A stretch of DNA of 64,000 bases from Allolobophora icterica (Eukaryota; Annelida; Clitellata; Crassiclitellata; Lumbricidae). Location of the stretch: NCBI GenBank assembly GCA_963556255.1, contig OY744615.1, forward strand, positions 15,517,537-15,581,536, in the 5' to 3' direction. Every line of letters starts with the position of its first letter. The first letter of the stretch is position 1. Position numbers and translations under genes: made by a program. This document shows, one piece after another, positions 1-9,813 of this stretch. Below the pieces are notes generated by a model. It ran no database searches, had not been told where the DNA came from, and saw only the letters and a program-made list of their open reading frames with translations.

Positions 1-1893
1 TTAGGACTAGGAATAAAAACTTGGAATGAGGTAGAGCTGCAGAAAATGGTCTGGGTATTTCTTGACGAGTTGAACATGAAAAATTTTGAAATTTGGGAAC
101 AGAAGTTTGACGAAGAACGAGTTCGAATTCATGAGCAGACAATGAAAGAGTGTGAAATGAATATAGCACGTTCGGAAGCGGAAATATTGGCAATACAAGC
201 AGGGACTAAAATGCGGGAATTAGAAGCACAGACAGAGGAGTGTGGTTGTGTTTTGGCGCCTGTTGTTGAATTGGTTGAGACTCGAGACGATAAATTAATT
301 CAAGGTGTGTCGTTAAATATTTCGGATAGTTTGTACGATGAAATTAATGACTGTGATGAGTGGCGACTGAATGAAGGTGATTTGTTAGGACTGTTTACTG
401 AGTCGAATGAGATTAATGTGTGCAGGTATTCTGGTTGTGTTGAATATATAAATGTGTTTTCTAATAATCTTGATTTCTTTGGTGAGACAAGGGCAAACAC
501 TTCGGATGTTAGTGAAGACGATTTGGTTCGGTTGGTTGACGACGACGACAACGAGGATGATGTTGCGCCAGTTGACTTACTTTGTTGCTGTCGAGATGAG
601 TATGTTTTGTCAACTTTATTTGTGAATGATGAGTTGAGTGAGATAGTGGTCAATGCATGGAACGAATGTGAATTGATTAACGGAATCTTGAATGAGTCGT
701 TTGAAAGTATTCCGAATGATTTGTTGGTGGACTCGAATGCGAGTATTGAGTTTCTACATGTTGTGGAGAAGGATGGTCTTCCGTTGGCTAAAAGCGTTGC
801 TGTTGATGATTGTGTATCGCCGAAAGATTTGGTTCGGTTGTTTACTGAAGACACTGAAATCCTCGGTGATGTTACATTGACTTTGAATGGTGTTTTCGTT
901 CATGGTTTGGATGAGGTGAATGAGAATGTGTTTACGCCTCATGACTGTGTTCTGAATGGACAGCGTTTGACAGTATCTTTGCATCCTAATGATGGGATTT
1001 GTGAATGCACGACGGATGTAATGGAGTTGAGTTTGACAGGAAAGACTTTGCCTGTAGTTGATACTACTTTTTCACAGAATGTTTTGCTGTGTCAAGATTT
1101 ACATTTGACTCAGGGAGTTTGTTTTATGAGCGAAAGCTTTGAGTTGTCAGTTACTTTGAGTTGTGGCACTCTGGTGTTGATGAATGATTCGCTACATGCG
1201 CATTGGCTTTGTTGTTGCCTTTCTTTTCGATGGACGGTGTTCCATGGCATTGGTATATCGTGTACCGTGTTGACCGTTTGCCAATGGTTTACAGTTTATA
1301 CGCATCATCAATATTTGTGCTCTGCATTTCGAGTGGTTAGGAAGCAAGGTGCTTTGTGCGTTGATGAGCTTGATTGTTCAGAACCAGTGATTGATTCTCT
1401 TGTGAACCGTTACACTGAATCTAATGCTTCTGTAAGAGTTTATTTACAGAGATGTTCTGTTTTGGATCGTGTTGCTGGATGTCGACGGAGCAAGCGACTG
1501 CGAAGGTCGAGACGATCTTATGCTTCTTCGACCAAGTTCGTGGCTATGGTGGTTCTGCTGATGACACTATGCGGCTACGTTGGTGACGCCTCGCTGTCGG
1601 AAGCTATGCGCTCCGATGGTAATGCTTCGACCGTGGTGCACGATGGCGTGTGTTGGCACTTTTGCTACGCGTCGCGACCATGGAACGTTGTGGTCACTTT
1701 GGACTTCGCTTCTCGACGGTTACTTCGACCGTTGGTCTTCACTTGTCCATATCGGCGTTGGACAAGCGTGTTCAATGCTGCGAATTGGACGTTGTTTGTC
1801 GAAGGAACTTTCTTTACGTCGTTCAAGATCCTTGGAGTCGACGGCGAGAGATTCGCCATGGGGTTTATCCAGTTGGGGGTTATTGTTTTGTAG
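1..1893 (+). CDS. Unknown long ORF next to a retroelement LTR (5' end outside window)
   Basis: The frame is open from base 1, so the ORF probably begins upstream; the first ATG is at 46 and gives 615 residues. I recognise no family. Residues ~10-65 are charged and heptad-like (coiled-coil candidate). Residues ~65-400 are acidic, including the run DDDDNEDD. Near residues 485-500 there is a basic patch (RRSKRLRRSRRS), followed by a hydrophobic stretch of about 15 residues that could span a membrane. The C-terminal part is rich in Cys, Trp and Phe. Codons are strongly T/G-biased at third positions. About 620 bp after the stop lies a polypurine tract and a TGTTAGG LTR start, so I infer an extra or envelope-position ORF of an LTR retrotransposon. 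A gag piece or a host exon cannot be excluded. Confidence 0.45.
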   Translation, partial: LGLGIKTWNEVELQKMVWVFLDELNMKNFEIWEQKFDEERVRIHEQTMKECEMNIARSEAEILAIQAGTKMRELEAQTEECGCVLAPVVELVETRDDKLIQGVSLNISDSLYDEINDCDEWRLNEGDLLGLFTESNEINVCRYSGCVEYINVFSNNLDFFGETRANTSDVSEDDLVRLVDDDDNEDDVAPVDLLCCCRDEYVLSTLFVNDELSEIVVNAWNECELINGILNESFESIPNDLLVDSNASIEFLHVVEKDGLPLAKSVAVDDCVSPKDLVRLFTEDTEILGDVTLTLNGVFVHGLDEVNENVFTPHDCVLNGQRLTVSLHPNDGICECTTDVMELSLTGKTLPVVDTTFSQNVLLCQDLHLTQGVCFMSESFELSVTLSCGTLVLMNDSLHAHWLCCCLSFRWTVFHGIGISCTVLTVCQWFTVYTHHQYLCSAFRVVRKQGALCVDELDCSEPVIDSLVNRYTESNASVRVYLQRCSVLDRVAGCRRSKRLRRSRRSYASSTKFVAMVVLLMTLCGYVGDASLSEAMRSDGNASTVVHDGVCWHFCYASRPWNVVVTLDFASRRLLRPLVFTCPYRRWTSVFNAANWTLFVEGTFFTSFKILGVDGERFAMGFIQLGVIVL

Positions 1894-2510
1894 GTGTTTT
1901 TGGGTGTGTTTTCTTCTTATTTTCTTGAGGTTTTTGTGTTTTTGTCTGTTTGGACATTTGCATTTTGAACATTAAGCCTACACAGATGATTTTTGTGTGT
2001 GTTAAAAAGTTGTCTAGTGGACTGTTACGTTGATGAACCTTTCGGATTTGTTGAGTCGACCGTCGATGGTAATCACTGGATAATCATGTTTAGGGCTGAC
2101 GTACATGGACGTCTAGTGTGTATAGATTAAATGATTTTGTTTGTGTGAAATGATTTATTGCATAGGTTATGCTTTGATTGTGTTATTTGTTGTGCATGTT
2201 AATTGTAAGGTTTTGTGATGCGAAGGCACTGTTAGTAAGGCAGTTTTTCGTAAGTTTCTGTGATGCGATGTCACTTTTGTGTACTGCAGTTGGTCGTAGG
2301 TTTTGGTGATGAGAAGTCACTTTTGAGTGCTGCAGTTTTTTGTAAGGTTTTGTGATACGATGTCGCTTGTGTGTGCTGCAGTTGTTTGTAGGTCTTCTGT
2401 GAGTTTAGTGTGTGTGACTTTAAAATTTCTAAATGTCGTTGAAACACACAGTTGAAGTTTTGCATTTACTGAAAAGGCGGAGCTTTTCAGTCTTTCGAAG
2501 TGTGGGGGTA
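1894..2510 (+). other. Noncoding tract between ORF and LTR, ending in a polypurine tract
   Basis: There is no credible ORF here. The tract contains a 45-bp tandem repeat (2209-2402) and ends in GTGTGGGGGTA at 2500-2510, immediately before a TG dinucleotide. That is the arrangement expected of a plus-strand priming polypurine tract just inside a 3' LTR. Confidence 0.5.
2209..2402 (+). repeat. ~45-bp tandem repeat, about 4 copies
   Basis: Units start near 2209, 2253, 2299, 2346 and 2391. They share the core GGTTTTGTGATGCGA, then TCACTTTTGTG, then CTGCAGTTGTTTGTA. Copies differ by substitutions and 1-3-bp length changes. Confidence 0.75.
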
Positions 2511-2609
2511 TGTTAGGGTCACCCGACTGACTAGTCTTAGGATTGGCAAGGGTTATGCTTGACTGGTTTCCTTTGACTGAGTAGAGACCTCTACCGAGGA
2601 GATATCTAC

Positions 2610-2617
2610 TATATAAG
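2610..2617 (+). promoter_or_regulatory. TATA box in the putative LTR
   Basis: TATATAAG lies about 100 bp from the LTR start, with purine-rich sequence downstream. This is the usual place for the U3 core promoter of an LTR retrotransposon. Confidence 0.5.
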
Positions 2618-2645
2618 GAAAGAGAATAGGGTGTGTGGAGGAAGA

Positions 2646-2747
2646 CTCTGATTATACTGCCGATGGGTGTAGTCTTGTCCGAGTACTTCCTGAGAGAGGT
2701 CTCTGATGATACTGCCGATGGGCGTAGTCTTGTCCGAGTACTTCCTG
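2646..2747 (+). repeat. 55-bp-period duplication inside the LTR
   Basis: Two near-identical 47-bp blocks begin at 2646 and 2701 (CTCTGATKATACTGCCGATG then GGYGTAGTCTTGTCCGAG and TACTTCCTG). They differ at only two positions. Confidence 0.85.
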
Positions 2748-3006
2748 TTCGCATGCTAGTTAAGCTAGTTTCGTGAGGCTTTACACCTGTGGTGTTTGAC
2801 GTCTTTCTACGCGTCTATTTTCTGGTCGTCAGCCTGTTGCTGCATTGAAGACCAGGTTTTCTTTGGCGTTCTTTCGTGAGTGATGAGCGAACCGTTTCCA
2901 CCGTCAGTCTACGGTTGGGTAATGTATCGTAAATTTGTTTGGAGAATTATACCTGTTTAAACTAGAACGAGTGTTTGAGCTTTTATTAGGATGTAAAGGG
3001 AACTCG

Positions 3007-5735
3007 CTACGTTCGCTTTGCACAGAGAACAACAGTCTAAGAAACGGGCCAATTAGGTGTCTGAATACGACGTTAATCTTAGCGTGGCCAAACGCTCTCT
3101 TACAATTTACTATGTAAAAAAGTAAGTTCGACTCGCGCCTTATAGTAGCGGCTGGTTGCCCTCCGCCTTCTCCAGGCTTGGGACTGGCACCGCAGGTGGT
3201 CGCCGAGGCCTTGCGACCGCACTGTAGGGCAACACCGAGAGAGACGTAAACGATTTTCGTGTCGATGAGCATTGGTGATCGTCGTCAAACGGTGAGCTCT
3301 CATTAAAATAGACGGCAGCCAATCGCCATCGTCCGAAAGACACAAGGGCACTATATATAGTGCGAATTAGGTTTCAGAAAAACTGAAGTAAGTAAGTTGA
3401 CGTTTCTCAGAAAACCTAAGTAAGTACACGGACCGAAGTAGGTATGTACGTTCGCTTTGCACAGAGAACAACAGTCTAAGAAACGGGCCAATTATGTGTC
3501 TGAATGCGACGTAAATCTTAGCGTGGCCAAACGCTCTCTTGCAATTTACTATGTAAAAAAGTAAGTTCTACTCGCGCCGTGTAGTAGCGGTTGGTTGCCC
3601 TCCGCCTTTTCCAGGCTTGGGACTGGCACCGCAGGTGGTCGCCGAGGCCCTGCGACCGCACTGTAGGGCAACACCGAGAGAGACGTAAACGATTTTCGTG
3701 TCGATGAGCATTGGTGATCGTCGTCAAACGGTGAGCTCTCATTAAAATAGACGGCAGCCAATCGCCATCGTCCGAAAGACACAAGGGCACTATATATAGT
3801 GCGAATTAGGTTTCGGAAAAACTGAAGTAAGTTGACGCCTCTCAGAAAACCTAAGTAAGTACACGGACCGAAGTAGGTATGTACGTTCGCTTTGCAGAGA
3901 GAACAACAGTCTAGGAAACGGGCCAATTAGGTGTCTGAATACGACGTTAATCTTAGCGTGGCCAAACGCTCTCTTGGAATCTACTATGTAAAAAAGTAAG
4001 TTCGACTCGCGCCGCATAGTAGCGCTTGGTTGCCCTCCGCCTTCTCCAGGCTTGGGACTGGCACCGCAGGTGGTCGCCGAGGCCTTGCGACCGCACTGTA
4101 GCGCAACACCGAGAGAGATGTACACGATTTACGTGTCGATGAGCATTGGTGATTGTCGTCAAACGGTGAGCTCTCATTAAAATAGACGGCAGCCAATCGC
4201 CATCGTCCGAAAGACACAAGGGCACTATATATAGTGCGAATTAGGTTTCGGAAAAACTGAAGTAAGTAAGTTGACGTTTCTCAGAAAACCTAAGTAAGTA
4301 CACGGACCGAAGTAGGTATGTACGTTCCCTTTGCACAGAGAACAACAGTCTAAGAAACGGGCCTAATAGGTGTCTGATTACGACGTTAATTTTAGCGTGG
4401 CCAAACGCTCTCTTGCAATTTACTATGTAAAAAAGTAAGTTCGATTCGCGCCGTATAGTAGCGGTTGGTTGCCCTCCGCCTTCTCCAGGCTTGGGACTGG
4501 CACCGCAGGTGGTGGCCGAGACCTTGGGACCGAACCGTAGCGCAACACCGAGAAAGAGCTACACCATTTACGTGTCGATGAGCATTGGTAATTGTCGTCA
4601 AACGGTGAGCTCTCATTAAAATAGACTGCAGCCAAGCGCCATCTTCCGAAAGACACAAGGGCACTATATGTAGTGCGTATTAGGTTTCGGAAAAACTGAT
4701 AAGTAAGTAAGTTGACGTTTCTCAGAAAACCTAAAAAAGTACACGGACCGAAGTAGGTATGTACGTTCGCTTTGCACAGAGAACAACAGTCTAAGAAACG
4801 GGCCTAATAGGTGTCTGATTACGACGTTCATTTTAGCGTGGCCAAACGCTCTCTTGCAATTTACTATGTAAAAAAGTAAGTTCGACTCGCGCCCCATATA
4901 TTAGCGGTTGGTTGCCCTCCGCCTTCTCCAGGCTTGGGACTGGCACCGCAGGTGGTCGCCGAGGCCTTGCGACCGCACTGTAGGGCAACACCGAGAGAGA
5001 CTTACACGATTTTCGTGTCGATGAGCATAGGTGATCGTCGTCAAACGGTGAGCTCTCATTAAAATTGACGGCTGCCAATCGCCATCGTCCGAAAGACACA
5101 ATGGCACTATATATATAGTGCGAATTCGGTTTAGGAAAAACTGAAGTAAGTTGACGTTTCTCAGAAAACCTAAGTAAGTACACGGACCGAAGTAGGTATG
5201 TACGTTCGCTTTGCACAGAGAACAACAGTCTAAGAAACGGGCCAATTATGTGTCTGAATGCGACGTAAATCTTAGCGTGGCCAAACGCTCTCTTGCAATT
5301 TACTATGTAAAAAAGTAAGTTCTACTCGCGCCGTATAGTAGCGGTTGGTTGCCCTCCGCTTTCTCCAGGCTTGGGACTGGCACCGCAGGTGGTCGCCGAG
5401 GCCTTGAGACCGCACTGTAGCGCAACACCGAGAGAGACGCACACGATTTTCGTGTCGATGAGCATTGGTGATCGTCGTCAAACGGTGAGCTCTCATTAAA
5501 ATAGACGGCAGCCAATCGCCATCGTCCGTAAGACACAAGGGCACTATATATAAAAACTGAAGTAAGTAAGTTGACGTTTCTCAGAAAACCTAAGTAAGTA
5601 CACGGACCGAAGTAGGTACGTACGTTCGCTTTGCACAGAGAACAACAGTCTAAGAAACGGGCCAATTAGGTGTCTGAATACGACGTTAATCTTAGCGTGG
5701 CCAAACGCTCTCTTGCAATTTACTATTTTATGTAA
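3007..5735 (+). repeat. ~439-bp tandem repeat array, about 6.2 copies
   Basis: The landmark GTTCGCTTTG recurs at 3011, 3450, 3885, 4324 (one substitution), 4765, 5204 and 5624, giving spacings of 439, 435, 439, 441, 439 and 420. The last full unit has a deletion that removes most of the palindrome flank. Most units carry a palindromic TATA-like site (CACTATATATAGTG, e.g. 3349-3362), GTAAGTAAG motifs, and a GC-rich block with GGGACTGGCACCGCAGG. Each unit also leaves a conserved ~90-codon frame open on the minus strand, which I treat as a by-product of unit identity. No known RNA gene was recognised. The array runs into a TIR element at 5741. Confidence 0.9.
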
Positions 5736-6154
5736 GAAAGCATAGTTGTTAAAACCGTTTTTTCGATTTTCATTTTTTTCCCAAAAAAACTCGTTTTTTT
5801 GTTTTTTATTTTCCTTGTCGTTTTTTCCGTCTTTTATTTTTTTATGTAACTTTATTTATTTCTTTACTGTCTGTTAATTTTTTTCATTTTCTGTTTAATT
5901 TTTTTGTCTGGTGTCCTTTACGCTGTTTCCGTACTTTCAAGGATTCAGCTAATTTACGTCACTATTTACGTCATCATTTGAGAAAAAAATACTCTATAAA
6001 ATAGCACTGTACAAGAAATGTAATTTTAAAAAGTTATTTCTAAGTCATATAAAATGCCAAAAGAAAAAGGTGCGGAATGAATTCACGTTACTTTGATAAA
6101 CTAGAAAGACAAAAACCTCAGCATTGTCTAAACTGAAATGCATTTACTGTGAGG

Positions 6155-6375
6155 AAGCTTCCACTCCACTAGGGAGGGGGGATTGAGTAGTGGTAACACT
6201 CATGGCCAGGAGAGCATAAGGTAGGGCCTACGCGGATCGATTCCCGTAACCCCCCTCTAGGGCGGCGCTTTGCATGGCTGCCAAACCGTGTGCTTAATTT
6301 AGATATTGATTGTACTCTCGTGTTTCAATGTAATCTTACTGCGTCTGTCGGTTTGAAATAATAAAGAATATAATT
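6155..6375 (+). mobile_element. tRNA-derived SINE (family 1, copy 1)
   Basis: An A-box-like stretch (AGTGGTAACACTCATGG) is followed by a B-box-like CGGATCGATTCCCG. The body ends with TGTTTCAATGTAATCTTACT and TCGGTTTGAAATAATAAAGA. The tail expands into (ATT)n. The same layout and 3' end recur at 42880-43125. Confidence 0.6.
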
Positions 6376-6376
6376 A

Positions 6377-6414
<38 letters not shown>

Positions 6415-6424
6415 GTTATTGTTA

Positions 6425-6459
<35 letters not shown>

Positions 6460-6490
6460 GTTACTATTATTATTATTATTATTATTATTC

Positions 6491-6540
<50 letters not shown>
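6374..6540 (+). repeat. (ATT)n microsatellite
   Basis: This is about 165 bp of ATT/TTA trinucleotide with occasional GTT and CTT interruptions. It sits at the A-rich tail of the SINE, the usual birthplace of such tracts. Confidence 0.95.
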
Positions 6541-6544
<4 letters not shown>

Positions 6545-6978
6545 CCTACAAAGTTTAGTTTTTAATTGTGTTAGTTTAGTCAGCATGGACTTATTTGGAC
6601 TTATGTCTACAATTTAAATTTGAAAAGATTAAATTTCTCAATTTCCTATTAAACCAAACTTTTAAGAAATAAAATAATTATTGTAGATTGATGTTATTTA
6701 GTGTTTACTAATAAAGTTTGTTATTTGCTAATAAAATTCTGTAAATAAGGTTTTTAATTTTAAATTGCAGTAGCGCCTACAAGATGCGAGAGAGTCAAAT
6801 TATTTTCTGTTGTCGTTTTTTTCCGTTTTTTTCCCGTTTTTTATTTTTTTTTAAAAACGACGTTTTTTCCGTTTTTTATTTTGTTTCTCTCGTTTTTAAC
6901 AACTATGATTTGTCCGCAATTTGGTGACTCCTCCCTTCCCCCTCATTGTGGACGTCCTTAATGGATGACCCCTAATGC

Positions 6979-7141
6979 CAGTGTTTAATCTAGTCCCCCT
7001 GTTCTGGGGGGAACAAGGTTTCTCGGGGGGAATTTCCCCCCAGAAAGGTCGCTACCTTCCAATATTGCTGAGCTCTGGGAGGGGGGAAACTTCAATCCTG
7101 GGGCATTCCCCCCCCCCCAAAGACGTCTAGATTAAACACTG
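6979..7141. mobile_element. 163-bp MITE with 9-bp target duplication
   Basis: Perfect 15-bp TIRs CAGTGTTTAATCTAG / CTAGATTAAACACTG bound the element. It is flanked by CCCTAATGC at 6970-6978 and again at 7142-7150, a perfect 9-bp duplication. The interior has GGGGGG/CCCCCC blocks and no coding potential. A 9-bp duplication points to Mutator-like mobilisation rather than hAT (8 bp). Confidence 0.9.
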
Positions 7142-7150
7142 CCCTAATGC

Positions 7151-7398
7151 CTTTCTCGGGTGATCGCCTAGAAATGCCGCAATCACATCGCCGTGTCGAG
7201 TACAAACTGCAATATGATTGGATATACGGCACACCATCGCGTTCGATAAAGGCTTATGGGTGTTCAAGGCTAGGAATAATAAGCGGTGCAAGGCTTGTAA
7301 TCACTTTTAAAATAAAGCCGTGTACTCCCAAAATACCTTTCGCTAACAAACGCAAAGAAATGATGGCTGCTTGTACAAACTGTACCTTTCTGGAGCCA
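7151..7398. other. No gene seen
   Basis: Single-copy-looking sequence between two transposons. An open frame crosses it but runs into the next element and resembles no known family. Confidence 0.5.
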
Positions 7399-7419
7399 GT
7401 CTGGAGCAGTCTTGTTGTC

Positions 7420-7445
7420 CTCGAGACCAAGGTCTTGGTCTCGAG
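7420..7445. repeat. 26-bp palindrome near the element terminus
   Basis: CTCGAGACCAAG and its exact reverse complement are separated by GT. The same GGTCTTGGTCT vocabulary builds the minisatellites at 9013 and 9657. Confidence 0.85.
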
Positions 7446-9012
7446 TGCACTCGAATTCGTTTTTGAGTCATTTTCCGGTAAATGCATAAATTGACAATTC
7501 AGCTGTCCCCGGTCATTTCTAAGAAAACAATGCCTAGTCTGATCATGCTAAGTGATTAGATTAAAACGTTATTGATCAGTCAACAATTTAAGACCTTTGA
7601 AAGTAATTCAGAGCAATAAAATAATTTATTACAATTTATTTTGAATTTAAAATGTTCCACTCCGTTACCGTCCCTAGGCTATAGTACATATTGCTTTCGT
7701 CTACAATTTCAAAATGATTTGCATTAAACCAACAAATGTGACTGTTTCTTTTATAATAAACATAATTGCATATTTCTAAATACAACTTAGAAACTTACAA
7801 CTTCAGTATAATTTTTAAAAATATATTTTAACTTGTCCCCGGAAAATTATGTCCGCTCCGTTAAAATGTAAAAATTATCTCGTATCTCACAACCCTTCCA
7901 GTTCTTTGGTCACGCAACTTAACACATCTCTTCTGTGAAGATCTATGTAAGTAAGTATGTCTTAATACAGGATCTGAATGCTAAGACAAATTTCTTACAA
8001 ATTTTCATTTATTACGTACCTCGTGTGTTTTTTCATAATACATCCACTCCGTTACTGCATTTTTGCAATGATTATGAATAAATATAATTTAAATAATATT
8101 TTTAATATAACGTTTATAAGCTATATAATGAGTGTACCGACGATTAATGTGGACACATGAGAGATAATATGATATTTACCGTGCTGATACACAATTTGTC
8201 CACTCCGTTAACTGTCCACTCAGTTACCATAAATGTGACCCTTGAGGTACTAATATTTATTCCACTGTCAGGATAAGTCGTCTACTTAATTTATCATTTC
8301 TAATACAACTTATATAACAATATATGACATTTTAAATAAATTTTTGCTTCGGCAGACTGTTTTTTTTAAGTTCACTTTTCACATTCTGTGCTCAATTCTC
8401 GACAAATGGTAACGGAGCGGAACTTTTTATGGTAATTTTTTATGTAATTTTGATGTTATGAGCAGATTTTTAAGACAACATCATAAATATTTTAATGTTT
8501 TTTTGTTCATTTGATCACTGGTAATGATTAGCTGAAGTGATTTTTATTTTGTTATTTGGCCAAAAAAATACAGTCAACTTTACGTTGATTAGATTCCCTA
8601 TTTTTCTTTCGGTAACGGAGTGGAACTTCTTAACAAAATTTAAAATGTGATGGAATTAAATAATCATTTGTATTGTAATTTCTTTTATATTTATTTTATA
8701 AACATTAATACTAAGAACATATTGGCATGTCAAACTACGCAGTAGGAAGCTGTCTACTATATATAAATAGCTCATATGTTTTGGTAACGGAGTAACGGAG
8801 TGGACAAACATTCCACTCCGTTTTTCGTAGGGCTATTTTCTTTCTGCTAAAAACTTCATAATTTTACATATTAGTGCAAAACCAAATATATATTAGTGAA
8901 ATAGAAATATTCAAGATTTGCTTTTTAAAAAAATCAGTGTAATTTGCCAAAAAAATTTTTTTGCTTCTTCAATTAGTGAATGTGACATATTACCGGAAAA
9001 TGACTCTTTTAA

Positions 9013-9131
9013 AAGTCTTGGTCTTGGTCTTGAGACCAAAGGTCTTGGTCTTGGTCTTGAGGTTCAAGGTCTTGGTCTTCGTCTTGAGGTTCAAAGTCTT
9101 GGTCTTGGTTTTGCAAGACCAAGACTTTTGT
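9013..9131 (+). repeat. GGTCTTGGTCTTGAGGTTCAA minisatellite, block 1
   Basis: Short repeats of GTCTTGGTCTTGAG with GTTCAAAG or ACCAAAG spacers, about 18-24 bp per unit, roughly five degenerate units. Confidence 0.85.
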
Positions 9132-9347
9132 CAATATGAACAGTCATTAATTTTAACAAACGGCAAGAATTTTAAAAATTTATCCAATAATTACTCATAG
9201 TTATTGCTTTAGTATTTACACGGTGTGAATGAGGCTTCACTGTTGTTTTGGACAATTATTTTGACTTCCGGTTATTTACCATGGAATGATTTCAAAACAG
9301 ACTCATGATTAATTTGTACATTTACCTCCGGTTCTTGAAAAGCTGCT

Positions 9348-9656
9348 TTGTGTGCTAGCGATTTCAGCAATTGTAGACCGTGTTTTTTCACATGGCAGAA
9401 TTTTTATGAGGCCCCACAGGTCACGTCTTGGTCAGAAAATTCTGAGCAAATCGGTTTTTATAAAATTCAACAGGCATTTGGAATAACATTTCGCATGAAG
9501 GACTTTTGTAAATACGAATTCGGAATTCTCTGCAGTCTCCATTTTGAGTTGTTTTGCTTGAATAAAAGAAAAACTCATGTTTTCATTAAAATAACGAGTA
9601 GTCCGACTGGACAATTTTAGTAAAGAATAGAAGTCTGGATACGACTGTGATTTTTT
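9348..9656. other. No gene seen inside the hAT-like element
   Basis: A 90-codon open frame runs through this stretch but matches nothing I recognise and has no splice or start context. AT-rich unique sequence between the two minisatellite blocks. Confidence 0.4.
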
Positions 9657-9797
9657 TGGTCTCGGTCTTGGTCTTGAGGTTCAAGGTCTTGGTCTTGAGG
9701 TTCAAGGTCTTGGTCTTGGTCTTGAGGTTCAAGGTCTTGGTCTTGGTCTTGAGGTTCAAGGTCTTGGTCTTGGTCTTGAGGTTTAAGGTCTTGACAA
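9657..9797 (+). repeat. GGTCTTGGTCTTGAGGTTCAA minisatellite, block 2
   Basis: Six or so units of GTCTTGGTCTTGAG + GTTCAAG, more regular than block 1. It ends 8 bp from the right terminus of the host element and is therefore subterminal. Confidence 0.9.
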
Positions 9798-9813
9798 CAA
9801 GACTGATCTGGAG

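Larger units (their letters stand above)
2511..2995 (+). mobile_element. Probable 3' LTR of an LTR retrotransposon
   Basis: The tract starts TGTTAGGGTCACCCGAC directly after a polypurine tract. It has a TATA box about 100 bp in and a 55-bp internal duplication. The start TG and its context fit Gypsy-type LTRs. The 3' boundary is uncertain because the second LTR is outside the window and the 439-bp satellite begins at about 3007. I placed the end at the last base before recognisable satellite sequence. Confidence 0.5.
5741..6907. mobile_element. DNA transposon-like element with 14-bp TIRs
   Basis: The ends are CATAGTTGTTAAAA (5741-5754) and its exact reverse complement (6894-6907). Both ends are followed inward by T-rich tracts with CGTTTTTTCCGTTTTTTATT motifs. 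No transposase is present. The interior holds a SINE and a long (ATT)n tract. I see no clear target duplication, so the superfamily is not assigned. Confidence 0.65.
7407..9805. mobile_element. hAT-like non-autonomous element with inverted subterminal motifs
   Basis: The termini are CAGTCTTGTTGTC (from 7407) and its inverse GACAACAAGACTG (to 9805). Flanks are GTCTGGAG (7399-7406) and ATCTGGAG (9806-9813), which match at 7 of 8 positions, as expected of an old hAT duplication. The interior is AT-rich and noncoding. The motif CCACTCCGTTACC or close variants occurs forward at 7657, 7853, 8044, 8200 and 8216, and inverted at 8408, 8611 and 8783, with a final forward half-copy at 8813. Near 7460-7490 and 8985-9010 a second inverted pair is built on ACCGGAAAATGACTC. 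No transposase was found. Confidence 0.7.

Noticed and set aside
3180..3215. The GGGACTGGCACCGCAGG block as proof of a LINE 5' region in the 439-bp unit
   Set aside because: It resembles a motif I associate with non-LTR elements of aquatic animals, but only from memory and over a short stretch.
3100..5665. Family of ~90-codon minus-strand ORFs recurring in each 439-bp unit
   Set aside because: Conserved only because the units are nearly identical; no ATG start in good context, no domain, and overlapping open frames in two registers.
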